Source of the DNA: Acetonema longum DSM 6540
Lineage (GTDB): Bacteria > Bacillota > Negativicutes > Sporomusales > Acetonemataceae
Direction: 5' to 3'
NCBI RefSeq assembly: GCF_000219125.1
Contig: NZ_AFGF01000280.1
Location: forward strand, 1 to 64,000
DNA: 64,000 nucleotides
Under the pieces are notes generated by a model that saw only the letters and a program-made list of their open reading frames with translations, was not told the DNA's origin and searched no databases. The position numbers and the translations under genes are program-made. Positions 7,493-15,802 of the stretch are shown piece by piece (positions within the stretch are counted from its first letter, which is position 1; the number at the start of each line of letters is the position of its first letter).

Positions 7493-8470
7493 GTGAGAGA
7501 TGGTTTTAACCGCAACATTGAATATATTAGGGTCTCGGTGACGGATCGCTGTAATTTCCGCTGCTTATATTGCATGCCTGCTGCCGGTGTGAGGCTGCTG
7601 GAACATGCCGATATTCTGACCTATGAAGAAATCCTGCGCCTGCTCAGTCTGTTGGGGCGGGCCGGCTTCCGGCGGGTGAGGCTGACCGGCGGTGAACCGC
7701 TGATCCGTAAAGGATTTGCGGATTTCGTCAGAGAAGTGGCTGCTCTAAGATACTTTGAGGATATTGCAGTCACTACCAATGGCAGCCTGTTGGCTGAGAT
7801 GGCCTTTCCGTTAAAAGCTGCCGGACTTAAACGGGTGAATATCAGTCTGGATACTGTAAATGTCAATCGTTTTAGTCATATCACCGGCGGCGGAAAACTG
7901 TCCCGGGTTATCGAGGGAGTGGAAGCCGCTTTGTTGGCCGGACTCTCTCCGGTGAAGCTGAATGTGGTCCTGACGGATATCTTACAGCAAAGTGATATTT
8001 CCTATTTTGTCGATCTGGTGCAGACGTCGCCGGTTTCAGTTCGGTTTATCGAATATATGCCCATCAGTCAGTGTGATGTCTCCGCCGGTATGAGTATTCC
8101 GGCTCTCAAACAGACTATTGAAACCCTGGGCGGCCTGCTGACGCCGACATCTATGAGTTACGCTAACGGGCCGGCTAAATATTTCCGCCTGTCCGGCAGC
8201 AAGGGAACCTTTGGCTTTATTACTCCCATCAGTGAACATTTCTGCGGTTCCTGTAACCGTGTCCGGCTGACAGCTGACGGCAAGATCAAACCCTGTCTGC
8301 TGTCCAACCAGGAATACGATATCAAAACCGCCCTAAGAGGCGAGATCAGTGATAAAAATTTGCTGCGGCTTTTAGAGAGGGCCATTACCGCCAAACCGGC
8401 CGGGCATGATCTGGTGGACCGAATGAATGCCCCTGGTTTTTGCCGCAACATGTCTCAAATTGGAGGGTAA
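7493..8470 (+). CDS. moaA: GTP 3',8-cyclase MoaA (radical SAM)
   Basis: MoaA converts GTP to the cyclic intermediate at the first step of molybdopterin synthesis. The 325-aa protein has the N-terminal radical-SAM cysteines in CNFRCLYC (residues 20, 24, 27), the SAM-binding RLTGGEPLIRKGF segment, and the second cluster in CGSCNRVRLTADGKIKPC. It ends in Gly-Gly, as needed for activity in this family. Translation begins at GTG 7493 after GGAGAGGG. moaC follows 3 bases after the stop, so the two are co-translated. Confidence 0.95.
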   Translation: MRDGFNRNIEYIRVSVTDRCNFRCLYCMPAAGVRLLEHADILTYEEILRLLSLLGRAGFRRVRLTGGEPLIRKGFADFVREVAALRYFEDIAVTTNGSLLAEMAFPLKAAGLKRVNISLDTVNVNRFSHITGGGKLSRVIEGVEAALLAGLSPVKLNVVLTDILQQSDISYFVDLVQTSPVSVRFIEYMPISQCDVSAGMSIPALKQTIETLGGLLTPTSMSYANGPAKYFRLSGSKGTFGFITPISEHFCGSCNRVRLTADGKIKPCLLSNQEYDIKTALRGEISDKNLLRLLERAITAKPAGHDLVDRMNAPGFCRNMSQIGG

Positions 8471-8473
8471 CGG

Positions 8474-8953
8474 ATGGAACTGACTCATTTTGATCAGTCT
8501 GGCAAGGCCCGCATGGTAGATGTTACTGAAAAAAATGAAACCAAACGAGTGGCGGTTGCCACAGGCCGCATCGTCATGCAGCCCGAGACTCTGGCCCTGA
8601 TCCGGCGCGGCGAAATGGGCAAGGGCGATGTGCTGGGGGTAGCCCAGGTGGCGGGAGTTATGGGGGCCAAGAAGACATGGGAATTGATTCCCATGTGTCA
8701 TCCGCTGCTATTAACCGGTGTGAAGCTTGACTATACGCTGAATGATACGGAAAACAGCATTACTGTCCAAGCGACTGTCTCCACCACCGGTAAAACCGGC
8801 GTGGAAATGGAAGCCCTGACCGCAGTATCGGTTGCTGCCCTGACCGTTTACGACATGTGTAAGGCCGTAGATAAATCCATGACCATTGAATCCATTCAGT
8901 TGCTCCACAAGAGCGGCGGCAAAAGCGGGATCTATTCGAGAGGAGATAAATAG
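8474..8953 (+). CDS. moaC: Cyclic pyranopterin monophosphate synthase MoaC
   Basis: MoaC rearranges the MoaA product into cyclic pyranopterin monophosphate. The 159-aa protein is full length and shows the active-site blocks [33 protein letters not shown] and MCKAVDKSM. The ribosome site TGGAGGG overlaps the end of moaA. The MOSC gene begins two bases after the stop, continuing the moaA-moaC-MOSC-mogA operon. Confidence 0.95.
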   Translation: MELTHFDQSGKARMVDVTEKNETKRVAVATGRIVMQPETLALIRRGEMGKGDVLGVAQVAGVMGAKKTWELIPMCHPLLLTGVKLDYTLNDTENSITVQATVSTTGKTGVEMEALTAVSVAALTVYDMCKAVDKSMTIESIQLLHKSGGKSGIYSRGDK

Positions 8954-8954
8954 C

Positions 8955-9392
8955 ATGGGTAAAGGAACTGTAGTCGCGGTATGTACCAGTGTCAACAAAG
9001 GCGAACGCAAGAAAAATGTCGGTGCAGCCATGCTGTTGCCCAATCTGGGGCTGGAGGGCGATGCTCATGCCGGCTTCCAGCACCGGCAGGTCAGTCTGCT
9101 GGCTTTGAAAAGTATTGAAAAGATGCGCAACATGGGACTGGATGTGAATCCGGGGGACTTTGCCGAAAATTTGACTATCCAGGGCATGGAGCTGATCTCT
9201 CTGCCGGTCGGAACCCGGCTTCGCATCGGAAAATCCTTGCTGGAAGTCAGCCAGATCGGAAAAGAATGTCACAACCGCTGCGCTATCTACTATCAGGCCG
9301 GCGACTGTGTCATGCCCAAGGAAGGTATTTTTGCCATTGTCAGGCAGGGCGGTCCGATCAAAGTCGGCGATGAAATTGAGGTGATCGACTGA
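8955..9392 (+). CDS. MOSC domain protein
   Basis: This 145-aa protein is a free-standing MOSC domain (YiiM/EF-type). The family signature Gly-Asp-Ala-His-Ala (LEGDAHAG), VNPGDFAENLTIQG and the conserved cysteine in IGKECHNRCAI are visible. MOSC domains bind sulfur or pterin groups and serve in molybdenum-cofactor sulfuration or transfer. In anaerobes such single-domain forms lie beside moaC and mogA, as here. ATG 8955 was chosen because AGAGGAG sits 8 bases upstream; the longer frame from 8886 runs inside moaC. The stop overlaps the mogA start (ATGA). Confidence 0.9.
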   Translation: MGKGTVVAVCTSVNKGERKKNVGAAMLLPNLGLEGDAHAGFQHRQVSLLALKSIEKMRNMGLDVNPGDFAENLTIQGMELISLPVGTRLRIGKSLLEVSQIGKECHNRCAIYYQAGDCVMPKEGIFAIVRQGGPIKVGDEIEVID

Positions 9393-9880
9393 TGTACAGC
9401 ATCGGCATTATCACTGCCAGTGATAAGGGCTCCCGTGGCGAGCGGGAAGATGTAAGCGGCCAGGTCATCAAAGAAATACTGACTGACCTGGGTGAGGTAA
9501 AACACTATATCGTTGTACCGGATGAAAGAATGGCCCTGGAAGAACAAATGAAATTCATGGCTGACCGGATTCATATCGACCTGATCCTGACTACTGGCGG
9601 CACAGGCCTGGGACCTCGGGATGTAACCCCCGAAGCCACTCTTGCCGTCATCGACCGGCTGGTTCCCGGCATCCCCGAGGTCATGCGGGCCAAATCCCTG
9701 GAGAAAACCTCCAGGGCTATGCTGTCTAGGGCAGTAGCCGGCATAAGAGGCAGCACTCTGATCATCAACTTGCCGGGCAGTCCCAAAGGCGTGAGGGAGT
9801 GCCTGGAATTCATCCTGCCGGCATTGGATCATGGATTAGCGATTATGAAAGGGGAGGCTGGGGAATGCGCTCGGCCATAA
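9392..9880 (+). CDS. mogA: Molybdopterin adenylyltransferase (MogA/MoaB family)
   Basis: The 162-aa protein activates molybdopterin by adenylation before metal insertion. The MoCF-fold motifs SDKGSRGEREDVSG, LILTTGGTGLGPRDVTPEAT and INLPGSPKGVREC are intact. Its ATG overlaps the TGA of the MOSC gene, which implies coupled translation. MogA and MoaB are close relatives; the name is by family similarity only. An MFS transporter gene follows after 27 bases. Confidence 0.9.
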   Translation: MYSIGIITASDKGSRGEREDVSGQVIKEILTDLGEVKHYIVVPDERMALEEQMKFMADRIHIDLILTTGGTGLGPRDVTPEATLAVIDRLVPGIPEVMRAKSLEKTSRAMLSRAVAGIRGSTLIINLPGSPKGVRECLEFILPALDHGLAIMKGEAGECARP

Positions 9881-9907
9881 GATCATTTTACCGGGGGATG
9901 ATCATGC

Positions 9908-11068
9908 GTGTTTAACTGGGAAGTTTATACTCCTGCTTTTATCAGTCTCATTTTTGCCAATATGTTTTTTTGGATGAGCACCAATTTTTTCCTGCCAGTA
10001 TTGCCGGTATATTATCATGGCCTAGGAATGAACGATTCCCAGGTGGGGCTGGCGATAGGAGCTTTCGCAGTAGGGGCGGTTAGTTTCCGGTTGTTTGCCG
10101 GAAAAGCGGTGGACCGCTACGGCAGTGTGCGAATTATTGCTGTCGGGATTGTTCTGTCGATTGGGGCCATTATCAGCTACCGGTTTAGCCATGGCCTGGA
10201 ATCGGCTGTTCTATCGCGGTTTCTGCACGGCGTGGGTATTTCCACCTATGCCGGCGCTGCTTTGACGATGGCTTCTTTAATGCATGAAGAAAAGCATACG
10301 GCGGAAGCCGTGGCAGCATATACGCTGTTTTCCATGATCGGCGTGGGCATCGCTTCATCTACTGCTAATATATTGTATCAGGCAGGTGGAATTTTGTGGG
10401 TGATCGTGGCCGGAGTGACGGCGACCTTTATGTCGCTGTTACTATTTCCCAAAGAGGCGAAATTAAAAATAAAACCGGTTGCCGCTGACAGCCTGCCAAT
10501 ACGGACAGTGATTGCCAATCCGGGAATTTATGTGCCTACGGCCAGCCTGCTGGCGGTATCTCTGTGCTTTGGCACGGCCATGACCTTTCTGCCTCTGTTG
10601 ATGATCAGCCGGGGCATCTACGGGCTCAGTGCTTTTTATGCGTCCTATGCCGTCGCTGTTGTTGTTTCCCGTTTCTGGGTAAAAAGCCTCTGTGACCGGC
10701 TTACGGCCCAGAGGCTGTCACTGTACATATTAGGTTTGTTCGCGGTGATCATGCTGCTGATCGAATTTTCGTCTTCACCCTGGATGCTGGTTATAGCAGG
10801 AATTGGGTTAGGTATCGGCTATGGTTTGGCCTTCCCGTCCATGGCCACGATTATCACAGCCTCCACTCAACCGGCTAATCGCGGTACAGCCTTTGGCTTC
10901 TACACCATGGCGGTAGATGTGGGGTTTGCGGCGGGGGCGATGATCATGGGCAACCTTGCGTCCCATTGGGGGTATGAGACGGTTTTTGCCGCGGCGGCGT
11001 GCTACACGCTGACCTATATGATTTTGTATCAAGTTTCATTCCGGCGGCTGCTGGCGGTTAAGGGCTAA
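9908..11068 (+). CDS. MFS transporter
   Basis: This 386-aa protein has about twelve hydrophobic helices and the MFS inter-helix motif in VGAVSFRLFAGKAVDRYGSVR (residues about 55-75). It resembles drug/sugar efflux-type members; the substrate cannot be told from sequence. Translation starts at GTG 9908 behind GGGGGATG; the nearby ATG at 9904 leads to an immediate stop. Closeness to mogA suggests co-transcription, but a role in molybdate or pterin traffic is only a guess. The gene converges with the next one: the stop codons overlap at 11065-11068. Confidence 0.85.
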   Translation: MFNWEVYTPAFISLIFANMFFWMSTNFFLPVLPVYYHGLGMNDSQVGLAIGAFAVGAVSFRLFAGKAVDRYGSVRIIAVGIVLSIGAIISYRFSHGLESAVLSRFLHGVGISTYAGAALTMASLMHEEKHTAEAVAAYTLFSMIGVGIASSTANILYQAGGILWVIVAGVTATFMSLLLFPKEAKLKIKPVAADSLPIRTVIANPGIYVPTASLLAVSLCFGTAMTFLPLLMISRGIYGLSAFYASYAVAVVVSRFWVKSLCDRLTAQRLSLYILGLFAVIMLLIEFSSSPWMLVIAGIGLGIGYGLAFPSMATIITASTQPANRGTAFGFYTMAVDVGFAAGAMIMGNLASHWGYETVFAAAACYTLTYMILYQVSFRRLLAVKG

Positions 11069-11802
11069 ACGGGGTCCTGCGGGGGTACATAGCAATCGGC
11101 GATTTCCCGGTAATTATTTAAATCCGCCGCGCCTTGGTCGCTCAGGGCATATACCCCTCGGGCAATTCTTTGAAACCAGAGATAATGGTTATCCCGCAAA
11201 ATTCCGGCTGTTTTTTCAGTATCGGCGCCTCTTTCCTTCAGTTGTTTTATACTTAAGGGTCCGTGCTTGGCCAACAAGGCGGCAATGTGAATGGCCATTT
11301 CCCGATAAACGGTTATCAGTTTTTTTCTTCTGGTACCGCCGGGGTTTAAATCGCCATGCCGTCGGTTGAACTCAGCTAGCAGTTTCTTCCTTTGCCGGCT
11401 GTCGGTTTTTTTTCCGGACTCCCGTCCGCAGAGTTCAGGCTCCAGCCATTCTTCCACTGCGGACGTTTTGCCTCTGAAGGTGACTAACAGCATTCCGATT
11501 CCCAGCCGGCGCAAAAGGTGACAAATGCTCTTCCATTTTTTCGTCAGGATGCTTTTGCTGTTTTTGGGTACGGCGATGTAGACCAGGTCTGCGACTTTCT
11601 GCCGGAGCGCCGCCTGCAAAATCACCTCCAGATTTACTCTTACTTTCATTTCTACCACCAAGACTGTTCCCGCCTGATTTACAGCAACAACATCGCACTG
11701 GTTGACCTCGCCTTTTACCGTACAATTCCGGCTGATGAGATAGTCGCGTACCGCCGGATACAGATCTTCTTCCCGCAGGGAGAAGGTTCTCTTTTCTTTC
11801 AC
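11065..11802 (-). CDS. DUF2161 putative PD-(D/E)XK phosphodiesterase
   Basis: The 245-aa protein matches the DUF2161 group. Near the N-terminus the PD-(D/E)XK nuclease-like core is visible: NQCDVVAVN (Asp), then VLVVEMKVRV (Glu-x-Lys), then an LQAALRQK helix. The C-terminal half looks like a winged helix (IKQLKERGADTEKTAGILRDN). It may be a DNA-acting enzyme of unknown role. GTG 11802 is preferred, with GAGGTG 5-6 bases before it; an in-frame GTG at 11829 would start inside a 15-bp palindrome and has no good ribosome site. Confidence 0.75.
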   Translation of the reverse strand: MKEKRTFSLREEDLYPAVRDYLISRNCTVKGEVNQCDVVAVNQAGTVLVVEMKVRVNLEVILQAALRQKVADLVYIAVPKNSKSILTKKWKSICHLLRRLGIGMLLVTFRGKTSAVEEWLEPELCGRESGKKTDSRQRKKLLAEFNRRHGDLNPGGTRRKKLITVYREMAIHIAALLAKHGPLSIKQLKERGADTEKTAGILRDNHYLWFQRIARGVYALSDQGAADLNNYREIADCYVPPQDPV

Positions 11803-11828
11803 TGATGCACCTCGATCGTTACTATTCA

Positions 11829-11865
11829 CGTAAATTCCCTGCCGGTGGAGGGCAGGGAATTTACG
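11829..11865. repeat. Perfect 15-bp inverted repeat between divergent genes
   Basis: CGTAAATTCCCTGCC (11829-11843) and GGCAGGGAATTTACG (11851-11865) are perfect inverted arms around a 7-base loop. The site lies in the 268-base gap between the DUF2161 gene and the cheY-like gene. There is no T run, so it is more likely an operator or RNA structure than a terminator. A second small perfect repeat, TTGGCT/AGCCAA, lies at 11900-11916. Confidence 0.75.
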
Positions 11866-12070
11866 CCGTGAAATTTATTCCTAATGCCAGCAGGATTTTT
11901 TGGCTGTTTTAGCCAATTAAGTTGATAGCACATTTATTTTTGCATGGTCATTACCTTATGGTCCAGGGCAAAGGAAGTGTATAAAGGCGGGGATTTATGG
12001 GAGCAATTGGGCGATGCTGACATCAGGGACGATGAAAGTAGTGCAAATGTAGTAATAATAGGAGGCAATT

Positions 12071-12433
12071 ATGGCTAGGGTTGTGATTGTGGATGATGCC
12101 GCTTTTATGCGGATGATGCTTAAAAACATTTTAACCCAGAACAATTTCGAGGTGATCGGCGAAGCGGATACCGGTGCCAAAGGCGTTACGCAATACCGGG
12201 ACCTGCGTCCGGATATTATTACCATGGATATTACCATGCCGGATATGGATGGCATTACCGCAGTAAAGGAAATTAAAAAACTGGATGCCACAGCTAAGAT
12301 TATTATGTGCAGCGCTATGGGACAGCAGGAAGTGGTTTTGGAAGCTGTCAAGGCCGGGGCGGTTGATTTTATTGTAAAGCCTTTTCAGCCGGAGCGGGTT
12401 TTGGAGTCTTTCAATCGGGCTCTTTCGAAGTGA
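12071..12433 (+). CDS. cheY: CheY-like single-domain response regulator
   Basis: The 120-aa protein is a lone receiver domain. It carries the acidic pair in IVDDAAFMR (residues 7-9), the phospho-acceptor Asp in ITMDITMPDMDG (about residue 53), the Ser/Thr position in IIMCSAMGQQ and the conserved Lys in IVKPFQPER. It is closest in pattern to CheY of the flagellar motor system. No histidine kinase or chemotaxis operon lies next to it, so the partner must be elsewhere. AGGAGGC precedes the ATG. Confidence 0.9.
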   Translation: MARVVIVDDAAFMRMMLKNILTQNNFEVIGEADTGAKGVTQYRDLRPDIITMDITMPDMDGITAVKEIKKLDATAKIIMCSAMGQQEVVLEAVKAGAVDFIVKPFQPERVLESFNRALSK

Positions 12434-12482
12434 GGGCGGAATGGCGCTGTTGCCAGTCCGGGACGAATGGCAGCTTAGCATG

Positions 12483-13904
12483 TTAAAAATACAGATCCCT
12501 AGTCCCCGTCTCTAATTTATCCAGTTCTCTTTTGGTCTGTTCCCGGGTTTTTTGATTCGGGATACAGGCCAATTGTTGTTTTAAAAGGGTTTTACCGACT
12601 GCCCGGGTGGCCGGGTCGGCGTAATCCAGCAGGTATTCCTTCAAAGTCAGCAGGGCATTCGGAAGACAGACATTCTGGATGTCACCGCTTTTGGCCAAGG
12701 CCATAAACCGGTCGCCGGTGCGACCCTGACGGTAGCAGGCTGTACAGAAACTAGGGATATAGCCGGTTTGACACAGCAGACGAATGATTTCATTGGGGGA
12801 GCGGCTGTCGCCGACTTCAAATTGAGCGGTATCTTCTGACGTTATCGCCTGGGATGCCTGATAGCCGCCGACACCGGTGCAGGAACCGGCACTGATTTGC
12901 GATACGCCGCAGACTAACAACTCGTCCCTGAACTCAGCATTTTCCCGGGTAGAGAGGATGAGACCGGTATAGGGAACGGCCAGCCGGATGATAGCAATGA
13001 TTTTTTTAAAGGCCGCATCATCCACCAGATAAGGGAACTCATCCAGGGTGACTCCGCCAGCTGGGCGCAGCCGGGGCACGGAAATGGTATGAGGTCCTAC
13101 GCCGAATGTTTTCTCCAGGTGCTCGGCATGCAAAAACATGGCCACGGTTTCATATTTATAGTCATACAAGCCGTAGAGAACGCCGATGCCCACATCGTCA
13201 ATACCGGCTTGCATGGCCCGGTCCATGGCAGTGGTATGCCAGTTGTAATCCCGTTTGGGACCGGTAGGATGCAGCTGCTGGTAAGAAGGCCGATGGTATG
13301 TTTCCTGAAACAAAATATAGGTGCCGATGCCGGCTTCTTTCAGCTGGCGGTAGTCTTCAACCGTGGTGGCGGCGATGTTCACATTGACGCGGCGAATCTG
13401 GCCGGCGCCGTCTCTGACGCTGTATATGGCCCGAATACAGTCGATAACATAGTCAATCGGGCAATTCAACGGGTCTTCACCGGCTTCCAGGGCCAGGCGC
13501 TTATGTCCTAGGGATTCCAGGATTTCGACTTCCTTCTTGATTTCCTCCGGGCTCAGACGGTGGCGGCGCTGGGTCCGGTTGCCGCTGCGGTAGCCGCAGT
13601 ATTTGCAGTTGTTGACGCAATAGTTGGAAATGTATAGAGGGGCAAACAGCACAATTCGATTGCCATAGATGGTCTTTTTAATGTCAGCGGCCGATTGATA
13701 CAGGAGCTGTTCCAGCTCCTGGTCGTCTGATTCAAGCAGAACGGCGACCTCTGCGGCGCTTAATCCCTTAGCTGCCCTGGCTTTTTCGATAATGCCCTTC
13801 ACCAGGGGCTTGGACTGAGCCGTGATTTTGGCCTCAGCCAGCAACTTAATAATTAAACTGTTGTCGATAAAGCTGTCGGTAGAACGCTGGTGTTCATTGA
13901 TCAT
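12483..13904 (-). CDS. hydG: [FeFe]-hydrogenase maturase HydG (radical SAM tyrosine lyase)
   Basis: HydG cleaves tyrosine to give the CO and cyanide ligands of the hydrogenase H-cluster. This 473-aa protein has the radical-SAM cysteines in CVNNCKYC (residues 96, 100, 103) and the C-terminal second-cluster cysteines in FCTACYRQGRTGD, which separate HydG from ThiH. Length is normal. The start codon overlaps the end of the TM1266-type gene, so both are in one operon. HydE and HydF are not in this window. A hydrogenase that it could mature lies at 59757-61256. Confidence 0.95.
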   Translation of the reverse strand: MINEHQRSTDSFIDNSLIIKLLAEAKITAQSKPLVKGIIEKARAAKGLSAAEVAVLLESDDQELEQLLYQSAADIKKTIYGNRIVLFAPLYISNYCVNNCKYCGYRSGNRTQRRHRLSPEEIKKEVEILESLGHKRLALEAGEDPLNCPIDYVIDCIRAIYSVRDGAGQIRRVNVNIAATTVEDYRQLKEAGIGTYILFQETYHRPSYQQLHPTGPKRDYNWHTTAMDRAMQAGIDDVGIGVLYGLYDYKYETVAMFLHAEHLEKTFGVGPHTISVPRLRPAGGVTLDEFPYLVDDAAFKKIIAIIRLAVPYTGLILSTRENAEFRDELLVCGVSQISAGSCTGVGGYQASQAITSEDTAQFEVGDSRSPNEIIRLLCQTGYIPSFCTACYRQGRTGDRFMALAKSGDIQNVCLPNALLTLKEYLLDYADPATRAVGKTLLKQQLACIPNQKTREQTKRELDKLETGTRDLYF

Positions 13905-14178
13905 TCAGGGGTTCCTCCTTCACGATGGATTTTTTGCCGGTAAGGGCGGATTTAACCGTGACGCCGGGAAGGAGCCCCAGTTTACCGGTCAGGGCGCCGA
14001 TTTCATCGGTAGAACCTTCGACGATCAGAGAAATAATACCTACGCTTTCTTCCGGACGGGGAATGCCCATCCTGCCGATAATCATGTGACTATAGCCGCT
14101 AATGAGCAAATTGACCTTGTCGGATATCGTTTGGGGATTATGCACTACGATGCCGATGACACCTAAACGCCTGGACAC
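13894..14178 (-). CDS. TM1266-type iron-only hydrogenase system regulator
   Basis: This 94-aa protein starts VSRRLGVIGIVV and has ISGYSHMIIGRMGIP and ISLIVEGSTDEIGAL, matching the small NikR/ACT-like family (TM1266) found in [FeFe]-hydrogenase maturation operons. Its regulatory role is assumed from context, not proven. GTG 14178 is chosen because AGGAGGTG stands 7 bases before it; the frame open to 14238 has no comparable site. It overlaps hydG by 11 bases. Confidence 0.85.
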   Translation of the reverse strand: MSRRLGVIGIVVHNPQTISDKVNLLISGYSHMIIGRMGIPRPEESVGIISLIVEGSTDEIGALTGKLGLLPGVTVKSALTGKKSIVKEEPLNDQ

Positions 14179-14205
14179 GGTAAAACACCTCCTGTAAGTA
14201 AAATG

Positions 14206-14256
14206 GCCTTTTTCTGTCCGGCGCACACCGGCGCACAAAAAGGGACAGAAAAAGGC
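14206..14256 (-). repeat. 14-bp inverted repeat with tandem 10-mers in the TM1266-hydG leader
   Basis: GCCTTTTTCTGTCC (14206-14219) and GGACAGAAAAAGGC (14243-14256) are perfect inverted arms. The loop and arm edge hold CCGGCGCACA twice in tandem (14218-14227, 14228-14237). On the minus strand the hairpin ends just before the AGGAGGTG ribosome site of the TM1266-type gene. No T run follows, so it is not an ordinary terminator. The rest of the 365-base gap (14257-14543) is AT-rich with TATAAT-like stretches; I see no gene in it. Confidence 0.75.
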
Positions 14257-14543
14257 AGATTGGACTACAGCTCCTACATCCTTTACGCAGGCCCCGCCCT
14301 TGCTGTCAGATACAGAACAGACAACTTATCATCCTTTGGAAGATCTATAAAATACCTCCCGTCAGACTTATAGTTTATTATACAATATTTTCTGCCAAAA
14401 GAAAATTATAATTGTCATCGCCGCCGGCTGATGTCCGCAGGCATACCCGAGAAACACAGCTAAACAGACAGCTGAGTTAAAATTATCCATAAGGTGCATA
14501 CTAAGCCTGTATATTGACAGAGGTAAATTCTCCGGGAGGTTCT

Positions 14544-15719
14544 ATGACTGGAATACAGGAATTAGTGAGAAACCATGAGACGGAAATCATTGAACTGAGG
14601 CGTTACTTTCGGATGTATCCGGAACCGGCGGACGAAGAATACAATACCCAGCGCAAGATCAAGGAAAAATTGACGCAATTGGGCCTGGAGCCGGTTTCTG
14701 TGGCGGGGGCCGGCGTCATGGCGGATATTCGGGGGCAGAGACCCGGGGCGTCCGCCAAAATTATTGCTTTACGGGCGAATATGGACGCCATGCAGGTTGA
14801 AGATGAAATCGACCGGCCCTGTCAGTCGCAAAATTATGGTTGGTGCCATGCAGCCGGCCATGACGGGCACATTGCTATATTGCTGGGGGTAGCTAAGGTC
14901 CTGACGGAAATGCGCCGGGAATTTTCCGGCGTTGTACGATTGCTGTTTCAGCCGGGCCGGGAGCCGTTGCCGGGAGGGGCGCAAGGCGTGATTGAAGACG
15001 GGGCATTGCGCGATGTGACGGCCATTTTCGGCATGCACCTCCGGTCTGACTTGCCGGTAGGTGCCCTTGGCTACAGCCGGGGCCGAATGATGGCTGAGTC
15101 GGACGAGTTTACCGTTCAGGTTCGGGGAAAAGAAGGGGATAGTTCGGCGCCCTGCCAGGCGGTCAGCGCTTTGACGGCGGCGGCTCAAATCGTAGCGGCA
15201 TTGCCCCAGGTTGCGGGACAATATACCAATCCCTTGGAACCGTCTGTTATATCGGTGGGAATGCTGCAGGCCGGCGAATCTTTTCATACCATCCCGGCAA
15301 CAGCGGTCATTCGGGGAACGGTCCGTACCTTCGATCAGGCTACTCGCGACCAAATCTTTGCGGGTCTTGAGCGACTGTGCCATGCGCTGTGCGGCGCAAT
15401 TAGCGCTGAATGTACCGTTAACAAAACTTTCGGTTGTCCGCCGGTGATTAACGACAAACAGTTTGCATCTGTGGCTGCGGCGGCGGGAGCCGCCGTTTTG
15501 GGACAGGAAGCGGTGCGGGAAATACCGCCGGTCATGGTGGGAGATGATTTTTCAACCTATCAGCAACTTATCCCGGGCGTAATGATTTTTATCGGAGCAG
15601 GCAACCGTGACAATGCGATCTATCCTCAGCAGCATCCCCGGTTTGACATTGATGAAGCTGCCTTGCGGATGGGAACAGGAGTGCTGGCGGAAACGGTTGT
15701 CCGGGCGCAAAATTCTTGA
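14544..15719 (+). CDS. M20-family amidohydrolase-like protein with altered active site
   Basis: The 391-aa protein aligns along its length with M20D amidohydrolases (IAA-amino acid/hippurate hydrolase type): an N-terminal helix, RANMDAMQV near residue 82, a GHDGH metal motif, FGMHLRSDLPVG and a DDFSTY block near the end. Several key residues differ. The usual HACGHD is HAAGHD, so the metal-binding Cys is Ala; RADMDA is RANMDA; and the FQPxEE motif reads FQPGRE, replacing the catalytic Glu by Arg. It may bind rather than cleave its ligand. GGGAGG precedes ATG 14544. An SSS symporter follows after 83 bases and may share its substrate. Confidence 0.75.
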   Translation: MTGIQELVRNHETEIIELRRYFRMYPEPADEEYNTQRKIKEKLTQLGLEPVSVAGAGVMADIRGQRPGASAKIIALRANMDAMQVEDEIDRPCQSQNYGWCHAAGHDGHIAILLGVAKVLTEMRREFSGVVRLLFQPGREPLPGGAQGVIEDGALRDVTAIFGMHLRSDLPVGALGYSRGRMMAESDEFTVQVRGKEGDSSAPCQAVSALTAAAQIVAALPQVAGQYTNPLEPSVISVGMLQAGESFHTIPATAVIRGTVRTFDQATRDQIFAGLERLCHALCGAISAECTVNKTFGCPPVINDKQFASVAAAAGAAVLGQEAVREIPPVMVGDDFSTYQQLIPGVMIFIGAGNRDNAIYPQQHPRFDIDEAALRMGTGVLAETVVRAQNS

Positions 15720-15802
15720 CGCTTGGCAGGTAATAAGGTATTTTTGGCGTAATAAAAATTTAAGAGGAGGGGACCACAAAAATCAGGATAAGGTGATATA
15801 GT

